Positions 9,157 through 16,937 of a DNA stretch of 64,000 nucleotides are shown here, piece after piece. Every line of letters begins with the position of its first letter. Position 1 is the first letter of the stretch. The translations under genes and the position numbers were made by a program. The notes under the pieces are model-generated. The model was not told where the DNA came from, did no database searches, and saw only the letters and a list, made by a program, of their open reading frames with translations. The DNA comes from Burkholderia sp. Ax-1719 (GTDB taxonomy: Bacteria; Pseudomonadota; Gammaproteobacteria; Burkholderiales; Burkholderiaceae): assembly GCF_011753055.1 (NCBI RefSeq), contig NZ_VWWJ01000004.1:401808-465807 (forward strand), in the 5' to 3' direction.

Positions 9157-9339
9157 TCAAAAATCAACAGGAGTTGCAGTATATCGCGTGTCTGGACCCC
9201 CCCCGGCATCGATCACTGCCTCAAGATTGCCCGTCGGAAGCTTACCCCCTGGAATCCAGAACTCGTTTGCTCCTGCTTCATTGCCCGATGGGATGCGAAG
9301 ACCCAGCTCACGCGGATTGGCTATATCGATACGATATAA
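9157..9339 (-). pseudogene. C-terminal fragment of a polymorphic (CdiA/Rhs-type) toxin
   Basis: This minus frame reads RIDIANPRELGLRIPSGNEA, then GANEFWIPGGKLPTGNLEAV, and stops at 9157. The pattern LRIPSGNE-x-GAN-x-x-WIPGG is one I know from the extreme C-termini of contact-dependent or polymorphic toxins. An in-frame TAG lies only two codons upstream of the visible homology and no start codon precedes it, so it is a broken gene end. The probable immunity gene follows within 23 bases. Confidence 0.55.
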
Positions 9340-9456
9340 CTAGTTGCTAGAAAGAAAATCCTTAGGAAGAACCAGTGCCTCTTCCATCGCTGCTGGATTG
9401 GCGGAGACGCAGCTATAAGAAAGTAAGCGGAACGCGTACGGACTCGCTGCCAACAA

Positions 9457-9909
9457 TTAGACTTTCCAGATCTTCACTGCCTGCTGCGCAAACGCTTGCG
9501 ACCAGTATTCAATTGTCTTGAATTTAAAATTCGAATAGTCTGCCAAGTGTTTGGTCAAACGAATGTTGGACTTAGCATAATCCTTGCGTTTGGCGAAAAA
9601 CGGGTTATTGGATGCAACCACATTCAATTCGTCCGCAAGTAAGGTCATATTCCCATCACGATGAAGCATCTTTGAGTGTTTAGTTTTCCCACCCTCGCCC
9701 AGATAGGTCGGCCAATCGCCGAATACAATCTTGGTGCCCGGCTTGTCAGCCGCTTTGGGAACGATGTGCTCCAGTTCGAGGTCGTCAGGATTTGCAAGGT
9801 AATACTCGTTTTTATGGCAGATGGCGTGATACTCGAACATCCCCAATGCATACCGTGCCCGGTCGATCACCGCCGGTAACGCCTCTAGTACGCCGGTATT
9901 AGAAACTGT
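9457..9909 (-). pseudogene. C-terminal fragment of a GmrSD-like restriction enzyme (DUF1524 HNH domain)
   Basis: About 150 codons of a DUF1524-type HNH nuclease domain, the C-terminal half of GmrSD/DUF262 type IV restriction enzymes. Seen: LELEHIVPKA with the HNH histidine, GNMTLLADELN, SNNPFFAKRKDYAKSN, and the end WSQAFAQQAVKIW. Homology-like sequence continues upstream of the nominal GTG start at 9870 (NTGVLEALPAV) until a TGA at 9910-9912. The DUF262 NTPase half, several hundred residues in intact enzymes, is absent, so this is a truncated and presumably inactive remnant. Confidence 0.7.
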
Positions 9910-10899
9910 TCATGTCCACCGGAGAAAAACTATTGGAGAGTTAGAGTTGTTGGCGTGATCTTCATAGTTAGCAACATTGATTGGTAGTGGTAAATCGGCG
10001 CTGCTTTCGTGCAATATTATCACTGCGGCATTGATACTTATCGTCGATCGTGAATTTATCGATGGCCGTTCGATTCCGCTATCCGACGTCTGGAGTTTGT
10101 AGGTCTGTAGCTGCCCACGGCAAATTCGGACCTCCACCATCCCGATACAAGAAAAACGGTGTCCACCCGGAACCTTTGAGGCTTGAGTCGAAAGTACGCA
10201 TCCGCTCACATTGAGGCCTAGCATTCGCTACAGCAGGAAGTGCGGATGGTAGGAGGGCAACCTGTAACAGGCTCACAAACGCTGATTTCCTAATGTCGGA
10301 TCAGGCTGATGAAACAACATTCGCCGCCGAGAATCGAATGGCCGCATGCGCTGGCGGATATGCCGCCTGAGCGTCCAGAGATCGGTCCCAATGAACGCTA
10401 TCTTGGCCGACCCCTGCCCGATGCGGTCGGCTCTAGCCGACCGACTGCCGCCTTGCGCGATCTGCAAGGGGTGAAGCTGGTCTCTTTGGCGCACGGCAGG
10501 CAACGGAATATGGCGGCTTATTTTCTTTAGCCGATATGTGCGAGATGCAGCATCAAGTGCGACGAGCGGTACGATCAGACGGATCTATGCGTTTCACATA
10601 GTATTTGTAGTGTCAAGATTTGGTCGACGAGCATCTGGGGCGGCCATTTGGTTCCGCCGCCGAGGCTAGACCAGTAGGGTACTTTGATTTACGTGGTGTA
10701 ACCTCGATATTCAACTTCCATCGACGTTTTCGCACTCAACCCCTTAAAATTTTTGGTGCAGTTAGCGGCCTTAAAGCGGTCCTTGGGCGTGACGTCACGC
10801 CCGGTGCCAGAACTAGGGGATAAGCGCTTAAGAAATCGAGAATCCAGTCGTTAACTAAAAATATTGCATCTAAACGGCTTTTCATATCCTATTTTCGAG
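9910..10899. other. Non-coding or unrecognised stretch
   Basis: Nearly 1 kb without a supportable gene. Short open frames exist on both strands (for example 10309-10530 plus and 10273-10503 minus), but none has a convincing ribosome site, domain or composition. The stretch is AT-richer in places (10730-10760) than its surroundings. It probably holds degenerate island DNA and the promoter of the WYL gene. Confidence 0.5.
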
Positions 10900-11916
10900 A
10901 TGCTGGATCGAGAAATCATGCTGATCCTGCCCGATGCGGGCAGAGATGACCTACCCCTTTCCACCCGGGAGGTCCATCGCAAGCTCAGTGTCAACGTGCT
11001 CGACCCGCGATCCTTGCGGACGGTGCATCGCGAGCTGGACGAGATGCTCAAGAATGGGCTGGTCGAAGTGGAGTGGCGCGGGCGTGCCAAGTATTGGCGC
11101 AAGGTGGCAGGCGCGAGTGGTCTTGCCGCAAAAGCGGCTGGCATGATGACGCACGACGAGGCGCTGGCGCTGCAGACGTTGCGACGCTTTTCAACGTGGC
11201 GGATTCCGGCACTGGTCGCCGAAACGCTCGCGCCGTTGTTCGACGTGGCGGGCAAGCGGCTGGCGGCGGCCAACAGCGAGCATGAGCGCCGCTATCGCAA
11301 GTGGATCGACAAGATCGAGGTTGAAACGGGCGCCTTCTCGCTGCGATACCCCGAAGTCAACCTCGACATCTTCACGACGGTTTCGCAGGCGCTCTTTAAC
11401 GAGCAGCAACTCGAAGTCGTCTACCAGCCTCGCACGAAAACCGACAATGCAGATGCGAAGATCGTGCACCCCCTCGGGATGGTAGAGGTGGGCGGGCTGG
11501 TGTATCTCGTGGCGGCGATGCCGCGTCATCTGAAGCCCGCGATGTACCGGATGGATCGCATTGCGCGTGCAACCATGTTGCCCGAGGCGTTTCCCTATCC
11601 GCGTGGGTTCCGGCTTTCGGTCTACGTGCGCGAGCAACGCCAGTTCGACTTCATTGTGGAGGGCGAAATCGACCTGAGGCTACGTTTCAGGAGCGGCGCG
11701 GGGAACCATCTGCTCGAAGCACCAATGTCCGATGATCAGGAAGCCATCCATAGCGGGGACACGCTCGATGTTCGCGGCACCGTGCTGTCAACCCAGCGGC
11801 TGCGGTGGTGGCTGCGCGCGTTCGGGCCGAACGTCGAGATATTGCACCCGGCGAGCCTGCGGGCGGAGTTGGCGGCGGAGGCCAGGGCGCTGGCCGCACT
11901 CTACGAGGGAGCGTGA
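10900..11916 (+). CDS. WYL domain-containing transcriptional regulator
   Basis: A 338-aa regulator with an N-terminal winged helix-turn-helix (about residues 1-75: LSTREVHRKLSVNVLDPRS, then LRTVHRELDEMLKNGLVEV) and a WYL-type domain from about residue 165 (LEVVYQPRTKT, IVHPLGMVEVGGLVYLVAAM, then a C-terminal WCX-like part ending LHPASLRAELAAEARAL). WYL proteins bind nucleic-acid ligands and often regulate phage-defence islands. The ATG at 10900 is chosen; an in-frame TTG at 10864 is possible. It is the first gene of the co-directional run that ends with three GTPases and is the best candidate for their regulator. Confidence 0.88.
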   Translation: MLDREIMLILPDAGRDDLPLSTREVHRKLSVNVLDPRSLRTVHRELDEMLKNGLVEVEWRGRAKYWRKVAGASGLAAKAAGMMTHDEALALQTLRRFSTWRIPALVAETLAPLFDVAGKRLAAANSEHERRYRKWIDKIEVETGAFSLRYPEVNLDIFTTVSQALFNEQQLEVVYQPRTKTDNADAKIVHPLGMVEVGGLVYLVAAMPRHLKPAMYRMDRIARATMLPEAFPYPRGFRLSVYVREQRQFDFIVEGEIDLRLRFRSGAGNHLLEAPMSDDQEAIHSGDTLDVRGTVLSTQRLRWWLRAFGPNVEILHPASLRAELAAEARALAALYEGA

Positions 11917-12034
11917 GTGGACGTGCGATTGCCGGTGTCGCTGGGGACTCGGACACGATTTGTCTCATGCAGTGGTTATCGTGGGAGGGCAGCACACAGA
12001 TGCTGTTCAATCGAAACCCTGCTCAGGAGCGAAC

Positions 12035-12169
12035 ATGTTGACGAGTTGCCAATCCTCCCCGCTGCAACATCTGGCGGCATTTACGATTGTTTTTGTCGCC
12101 GCGGTTGTGGGTACGGCCGCAGTCGGTGCCTATGTCGATTCGGTGAAGGCCGCCGCGCAACGGGGATAA
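12035..12169 (+). CDS. Small single-pass membrane peptide (44 aa)
   Basis: Short ORF with a very good ribosome site (AGGAG, five bases, ATG). It encodes MLTSCQSSPLQHLAAF, then a hydrophobic Ala/Val-rich segment (about residues 12-34) and a short basic tail. It looks like a one-span membrane protein. It lies 118 bases after the WYL gene in the same orientation. I know no family for it. The strong start site and membrane segment argue against chance. Confidence 0.5.
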   Translation: MLTSCQSSPLQHLAAFTIVFVAAVVGTAAVGAYVDSVKAAAQRG

Positions 12170-12241
12170 ATCGATCCGCGGGAGTGAATGAAGGATTTGA
12201 CGTAACCCTCTGGATACCCGGTAGCGTTTGCGAGAGACTCT

Positions 12242-12448
12242 ATGCCAATACGTCCAGCACCCTTTACGTTGAAATGCGGTCAATGCGGATGGAAACACAC
12301 GTTTACGCCCCAAAGCGACGTTCTGCTACCGAAAATCGATATTCATTCGCGTTGTCCGCGCTGCGGCACCGTTGCATTGACGCGGTCACGGGCGAATTTG
12401 ATCGAGCAGGTGTCGAGCCGGTTAAGACAGGTTTGGCCGCGTACATAA
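12242..12448 (+). CDS. Small zinc-ribbon protein
   Basis: A 68-aa protein with two CxxC knuckles, C12-GQ-C15 and C38-PR-C41, that should bind one zinc in a rubredoxin-like ribbon, followed by a basic helical tail (TRSRANLIEQVSSRLRQVW). GAGAG lies a few bases before the ATG. Such stand-alone ribbons often bind nucleic acid or a partner protein. It lies 72 bases after the membrane peptide and 45 bases before the helicase-like gene, so it is probably co-transcribed. Confidence 0.65.
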   Translation: MPIRPAPFTLKCGQCGWKHTFTPQSDVLLPKIDIHSRCPRCGTVALTRSRANLIEQVSSRLRQVWPRT

Positions 12449-12493
12449 CCGCACCGGGAATTGTTTTGCATCCCGTCTCCAGGGGGGGGCTTA

Positions 12494-13354
12494 ATGGCGC
12501 GTATTCTTCCTGACGGCTGGAAGGCGCTGCGCACGGCCGGAGGGGCCGCGCGCGAGCTCGAAACGCTGGAGCAACTCGAAACCGGCTTGCCCGACGACTA
12601 CACGGTCTATCACTCAGTGCACTGGACACGACTCGCGAAGGGGTTATCGGTGTTCGGAGACCTGGACTTTGTTGTCGTCAGCCCATCCGGCCGGATTATG
12701 GCGATCGGGCAAAAGGCGGGCTGCCTGGAGGAGATCACCGAAAGGCTCGCGAAGACTTATTCCGGCAAACCGAAGAGCGTGACACAACAGATATCGCGAT
12801 CGGTGTCGGCGTTGCGCGACGGTTTGTCCGACGCGTTCACGCCACGCAACTACGGCGTAGAGGAGTTGTTGTATTGCCCGGACTACACGGTCATCAATCG
12901 CGACATCGCGGGTGTGCACCCTGCCCATATCGTGGATGCGACTCGCGGCAAATGGCTGGCCGACATCGTCCAACAGATATTGCCCGCAGACGAACCGCCG
13001 CTGCCCTGCCATGACGGGATTCATCAGTTCCTGACGGGCGAGTTGTCGTTGATGCCCGATGTGGGGGCGATGATCGGTGCGGCATCGAAACTGATGACCC
13101 AGGTGTCGAGTGGCTTGGCCACGTGGGCGCGCAACATCCACTTCGAAGCCTTCCGGCTGCGGGTGAACGGTACGGCCGGCTTGGGCAAGCCGCAGCTGGC
13201 AATCGGCGTCCTGCATGGCGCGGTCGCGGCCGGCAAGCGTGCGCTGTACGTGTGCCTCAACCGGCAATTGGTCGATTACGTCGGGTCCATCGCGCCGGAA
13301 TTCGCGAGCGTGATGTCGGTGCGAGCGGCAGGAGTATTGCTGGGTCGGGTGTGA
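12494..13354 (+). pseudogene. NERD-helicase fragment (truncated, motifs degraded)
   Basis: 286 codons matching the N-terminal part of NERD-plus-superfamily-1-helicase proteins. The NERD-like segment (residues 45-75) reads GDLDFVVVSPSGRIMAIGQK: where the nuclease fold normally has E-x-K it has G-Q-K. The helicase Walker A reads VNGTAGLGKPQLAIG, so the GK-S/T threonine is a proline. Translation stops soon after motif Ia (ALYVCLNRQLVDYV), removing most of the helicase; related proteins are about twice as long. Lost catalytic residues plus truncation make this a probable pseudogene, although the ATG and a G-rich ribosome site are intact. A residual binding role cannot be excluded. Confidence 0.65.
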
Positions 13355-13386
13355 CTGAGCGTCAGGCAACGTGGAGAATGGAAAAC

Positions 13387-13743
13387 ATGGCGGTACGAAA
13401 AAAGAGCGAATCGACGGAAGACGTCCCAAAGGTTTCCCTCAAGTCGCGATTGCAGGACGTGCAACAGGCGCTCGACCTGGTGCGCTCGCAGATCCGGCAA
13501 TTCGACTTCACGCCGGAGCAGGTGTTCGGCTATCTCGGCAAGGCCGACGCCTCGAACCTCAAGCGTGAAGCGTCGGGCCAGGCATCACCGCCCCCTGCTG
13601 CGAAGAAGGCGGCGGCCAAGCGGGCCGCAAAGGCGGTCAACGTTGCAGAGGACACGCGGGCGGCACCCTTGGCTTCGAATACGGTCAAGACGGCGCTCAA
13701 CCCGGCGGCGGCGTGGCCGTTTCCGGCTGGCAGCCGCCGCTAA
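13387..13743 (+). CDS. Small basic protein, possible H-NS-like oligomerisation domain
   Basis: A 118-aa protein. The N-terminal 55 residues are predicted coiled coil (SLKSRLQDVQQALDLVRSQ, then IRQFDFTPEQVFGYLG), resembling the oligomerisation half of Burkholderia H-NS-family proteins. The middle is a K/A-rich linker (AAKKAAAKRAAKAV). The usual H-NS DNA-binding tail is absent and the end is AAWPFPAGSRR. The ATG at 13387 is preferred over the one at 13378 because GGAGA lies nine bases before it. It could be a DNA-free H-NS modulator or a truncated H-NS protein; the resemblance is from memory. Confidence 0.55.
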   Translation: MAVRKKSESTEDVPKVSLKSRLQDVQQALDLVRSQIRQFDFTPEQVFGYLGKADASNLKREASGQASPPPAAKKAAAKRAAKAVNVAEDTRAAPLASNTVKTALNPAAAWPFPAGSRR

Positions 13744-13808
13744 CTTGCGTACAACCCGGGCGGGACGATTCGACCCGCTCGCCTTTCGTCATCTATTGCG
13801 ATGAATTC

Positions 13809-14621
13809 ATGGACTTGACAGTGATTTCAGAGCTGATTCCGGAGCGCGCCGCCGATGCGGCTCGCTTCGCACAGCTCGCAGACACCGGCAAGCTGCCGGT
13901 CGTGACAGTTTTGGGGAAGTTCAATCACGGCAAGAGCACGCTGTTGAACGAGTTGATTGGTCAGGGCGTGTTCGCGGTTTCCGATGCGCGTCAGACCACG
14001 GATCTGGACGCCTTCGACCAGGACGGCGTGCGCTGGCTCGATGCGCCGGGACTCGACGCCGACGTCCAGACCGAGGACGACAGGCGCGCATTGCGCGGGA
14101 GCTGGGAGGAGGCGGATATCCGTCTCTTTGTCCACTCGGCGCGCGAAGGCGAACTCGACGCCAGCGAAAAGGCGCTGCTCGCGGAGCTTGCGGCCGAAGC
14201 CAGGCATTCCCGGCGCGAGGCGCTGGTGGTTATCACGCAGATTGAGGAGGTCGGTGAAGACACGTTTGCCGACATCCTTTGCATCATCAAGGAACAGGTC
14301 GCTTCACTGGAGATTCTGCCCGTTTCGGCGATGCGCTACCGGCGCGGACGCGAAGGCGGCAAGCCACTGCTGATCGAAAAGAGCGGCATGCCGGTGCTGA
14401 AAGCCCGTATCGCCCATGCGGTCCGTCAGGTGTTCTCCGCACGGGCCGAAGAGCGGCGGATAGCGGGTATCGTCCTGCGTGCGCAACTGGCCTCCGCGGG
14501 TGCAGACCGTTATGCGCGCCTGAAAGCGCTCACGAACGAGCGCAGCAGGCGGCTGACGCGCTTCAAGAGCGAGTTTGAGTCGCTTCAAGCAGATATTCAC
14601 AGAAAAATCGGGGCGATCTAG
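13809..14621 (+). CDS. Dynamin/Era-like GTPase (GTPase 1)
   Basis: A 270-aa P-loop GTPase. G1 is GKFNHGKST at residues 36-44, a G2 threonine lies in QTTDLD near 63, G3 is DAPG at 78-81, and a G5-like SAM follows ILPV near 180. The G4 position reads TQIE rather than N/T-KxD, so nucleotide specificity may be relaxed. The C-terminal third is helical (ERSRRLTRFKSEFESLQADI). No membrane segment is obvious. The start is uncertain because no good ribosome site precedes 13809. The stop is two bases before the next start, indicating translational coupling. The family resembles GTPases of bacterial dynamin-like or LeoABC-type clusters. Confidence 0.8.
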   Translation: MDLTVISELIPERAADAARFAQLADTGKLPVVTVLGKFNHGKSTLLNELIGQGVFAVSDARQTTDLDAFDQDGVRWLDAPGLDADVQTEDDRRALRGSWEEADIRLFVHSAREGELDASEKALLAELAAEARHSRREALVVITQIEEVGEDTFADILCIIKEQVASLEILPVSAMRYRRGREGGKPLLIEKSGMPVLKARIAHAVRQVFSARAEERRIAGIVLRAQLASAGADRYARLKALTNERSRRLTRFKSEFESLQADIHRKIGAI

Positions 14622-14623
14622 GC

Positions 14624-15112
14624 ATGGGTTTCTTTTCCAGTTTGGGCAGCATGTTGGAGTCGGTGGCGGAAACGACACTCGAGTCCATTGCCGATGGCAT
14701 TCAGAAGGTAACGGACGCGATTCCTTCGCCCACGTCGTCTTCGTCCAGTAGCACCTCGTCGTCCGCATTCCAGCAGGAAGTCGCGAAACGGGCGGGGGCG
14801 CGGCGTATTGCGGAAAGTGAATCGGCGGTCATGTTGAAAAGCTTCTTTCAGAAGCACCACATCCCCGTCACGGATGCGGAAATCAAGGAACTGGTCATGG
14901 CGTGCTCAGCCACGTCGACGCCCGCAGTGTCGATGAAGTTCGAAAAACGGCACCAGGACACGGTGGAGACGCAGCTGCATGTTGCCGAGATGGATAGCCT
15001 GAAGGCCGAAATCGAACGTCTTGAGGAGGCGGCGCAGGCGATTCGCTCGGTGATGGCGCAACAGGATGCAACTGCGAACGGTGAGGGAAACGCGGTGGCG
15101 GCGAAACCGTGA
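14624..15112 (+). CDS. Hypothetical coiled-coil protein between GTPases
   Basis: A 162-aa protein I do not recognise. The N-terminus MGFFSSLGSMLESVAETTLE is amphipathic, then comes a serine-rich linker (SPTSSSSSSTSSS, residues 36-48) and a C-terminal coiled coil (VAEMDSLKAEIERLEEAAQ, about residues 118-150). It starts two bases after GTPase 1 and ends 22 bases before GTPase 2, so it is almost certainly part of the same complex or pathway. An amphipathic N-terminus plus coiled coil would fit a membrane adaptor for the GTPases; that is inference. Confidence 0.7.
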   Translation: MGFFSSLGSMLESVAETTLESIADGIQKVTDAIPSPTSSSSSSTSSSAFQQEVAKRAGARRIAESESAVMLKSFFQKHHIPVTDAEIKELVMACSATSTPAVSMKFEKRHQDTVETQLHVAEMDSLKAEIERLEEAAQAIRSVMAQQDATANGEGNAVAAKP

Positions 15113-15134
15113 GCATCGAGCGCACGAATAAAAC

Positions 15135-16937
15135 ATGGATTCGAATCACTCGCGGGGCCAGGAAGTGAACGGAACGACTAAAGTGCAGACACCAGAAGCG
15201 CATTTCATCAGGAAGTTGAAACAGTTCGAGTACGTCACAAAGGACATGCAGGTCCGGGTCGACGAACTGAATGGCTGGAAGCTCAAACTGGAGGCGAAAC
15301 TCGTCCTCGAGCACAATGAGGTCAAGGGGGTCAAGGCAGGCGGTGCACTCGCGCGCCAGATCCACGACCTTCGGCGTCAAATCGGCGAATGCGTGGCCGG
15401 TTGGGCGCGCGGGCTGGACAGCAGCGGACCCATGCGACGCCTTAGCGAACAGTTTTGTGACCAGGGCATCCTGCTTGTCTTCGGCAAGGTCAATGCCGGC
15501 AAGAGTTCGTTCTGCAATTTCCTTGCGGAGCGATTCAAACGACATGGCGAGCCAGTCCAGTATTTCTATTTCGAAAACGGCGAAAGCATTGATACCCAGG
15601 GGCCGTTCGTAGAAGCAGCAACGGAAGCAACAGCACGTATCCAGGGAATCCGGCTTGGCAGCAAGCTCATCTTGCTCGACACGCCGGGCCTGCACTCGGT
15701 CACGGAGGCAAATGGCGCTCTGACCAAAAGCTTCACCGACAGCGCCGATGGTGTTCTGTGGCTCACGAGCTCGACGTCGCCGGGCCAGGTACAGGAACTC
15801 GACGAATTGCGCGAGGAGCTCAAACGGAACAAGCCGTTGCTACCCGTTATTACGAAGAGCGACATGTCAGAGGAGGACGAGCTCGATGGTGCCATCGTCA
15901 CGATTCTGAAGAACAAGACGGCGAAGAACCGCGAACTCCAGGAAGGCGATGTACTCAAGCGGGCGCAGGCCAAACTGCGCCAGGCTGAGATGGACGAGGG
16001 CCTTGTGCACTCCCCCGTATCGGTTTCAGCACTGGTGGTTCGCAAAAGTCCGGAGCCTGACGAGGCGCTGGAGGGTGCGGGGTTTCAGCGTCTGTTCGGT
16101 GGCCTCACCGAGATCGCCGAGGCCGCGACGGAAATCAAGCAGCGCAAGGCGGCCGTGCTCATGCTCAGTCATCTTGAAAAAGACGTTGTGCGGCCACTGA
16201 ACGAGCAGATACGGCCGCAGCTCGAAATCATGCGCAAGAGCGCTGCGGAAGCGGCGAAATCGCTGGATTCTGCCGCTTCCAAAATCGGTAGCAGCGTGCT
16301 GGATGAGGTGCTCGGCGAACTGGCCGATTTGCTCGAACGGCACAAATCGACGCGTGACAGTGCCGCGGTGCATGGCGAATTGCGCGCGCGGGTTCACCAG
16401 AGCGTGCAAGAGCACATTGCGCGCGAATTGGCGGAATACGCGCAAGAGATGGACGCCGCCCTGTTCGCCCTGAACGATGGCCAGTATGGCGCTTTCGACG
16501 ATGTCACCGAAGAGTGCGAGGTCACGCGAGGCCGCTGGAAGAAGAGCGCGGTCGCCGGGGCGGCGGGAATAGGCGGCGCAATCCTCGGCGGACTGATCGG
16601 TTCCCTGTTTCCGGGAGCCGGGACGATCGCGGGCGTGGGTGTGGGCGAGGCCGTTGGCGGCCTGCTGGGCGGTGTGGTGAGCTCATTGCTGGGCGAGAAG
16701 GGCGGTGACTATCTCGTCGAAACAGAGCGTCAGCGCGTTTCTGTAGGCGTGAGCTACACGCGCCTATATGAGGCGATCTCGCAGGATTTGCGCAAGCGCC
16801 TTCCGGGTGCGGTTGCCAAGGTGGTCGAGCGGTGCCGGGACAGCGTCGAGCAGGTGATGGCTGAGGTCGCGCGGATCGAGCGCGTTGTCGACGAAAGCGA
16901 AAAGCAACTGGAGAGGTTGAAGGAGGAGTGCAAGTGA
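15135..16937 (+). CDS. Dynamin-like GTPase with glycine-zipper membrane segment (GTPase 2)
   Basis: A 600-aa protein with dynamin-like layout. The N-terminus is helical (about 20-110). The GTPase domain has G1 GKVNAGKSS at 117-125, G3 DTPG at 182-185 and canonical G4 TKSD at 240-243. A long helical region follows (about 330-460), then a glycine-rich hydrophobic hairpin (AGAAGIGGAILGGLIGSLF to VGGLLGGVVSSLLG, about 471-520), then a C-terminal coiled coil (560-600). The zipper is the probable membrane paddle. Its TGA overlaps the GTG of the third GTPase by four bases, so they are translationally coupled. A role in membrane remodelling is likely from family knowledge; the physiological role is unknown. 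Confidence 0.85.
   Translation: MDSNHSRGQEVNGTTKVQTPEAHFIRKLKQFEYVTKDMQVRVDELNGWKLKLEAKLVLEHNEVKGVKAGGALARQIHDLRRQIGECVAGWARGLDSSGPMRRLSEQFCDQGILLVFGKVNAGKSSFCNFLAERFKRHGEPVQYFYFENGESIDTQGPFVEAATEATARIQGIRLGSKLILLDTPGLHSVTEANGALTKSFTDSADGVLWLTSSTSPGQVQELDELREELKRNKPLLPVITKSDMSEEDELDGAIVTILKNKTAKNRELQEGDVLKRAQAKLRQAEMDEGLVHSPVSVSALVVRKSPEPDEALEGAGFQRLFGGLTEIAEAATEIKQRKAAVLMLSHLEKDVVRPLNEQIRPQLEIMRKSAAEAAKSLDSAASKIGSSVLDEVLGELADLLERHKSTRDSAAVHGELRARVHQSVQEHIARELAEYAQEMDAALFALNDGQYGAFDDVTEECEVTRGRWKKSAVAGAAGIGGAILGGLIGSLFPGAGTIAGVGVGEAVGGLLGGVVSSLLGEKGGDYLVETERQRVSVGVSYTRLYEAISQDLRKRLPGAVAKVVERCRDSVEQVMAEVARIERVVDESEKQLERLKEECK

Noticed and set aside
10273..10530. Short frames on both strands, considered as a transposase remnant
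   Set aside because: No transposase motif, inverted repeat or target duplication could be found.
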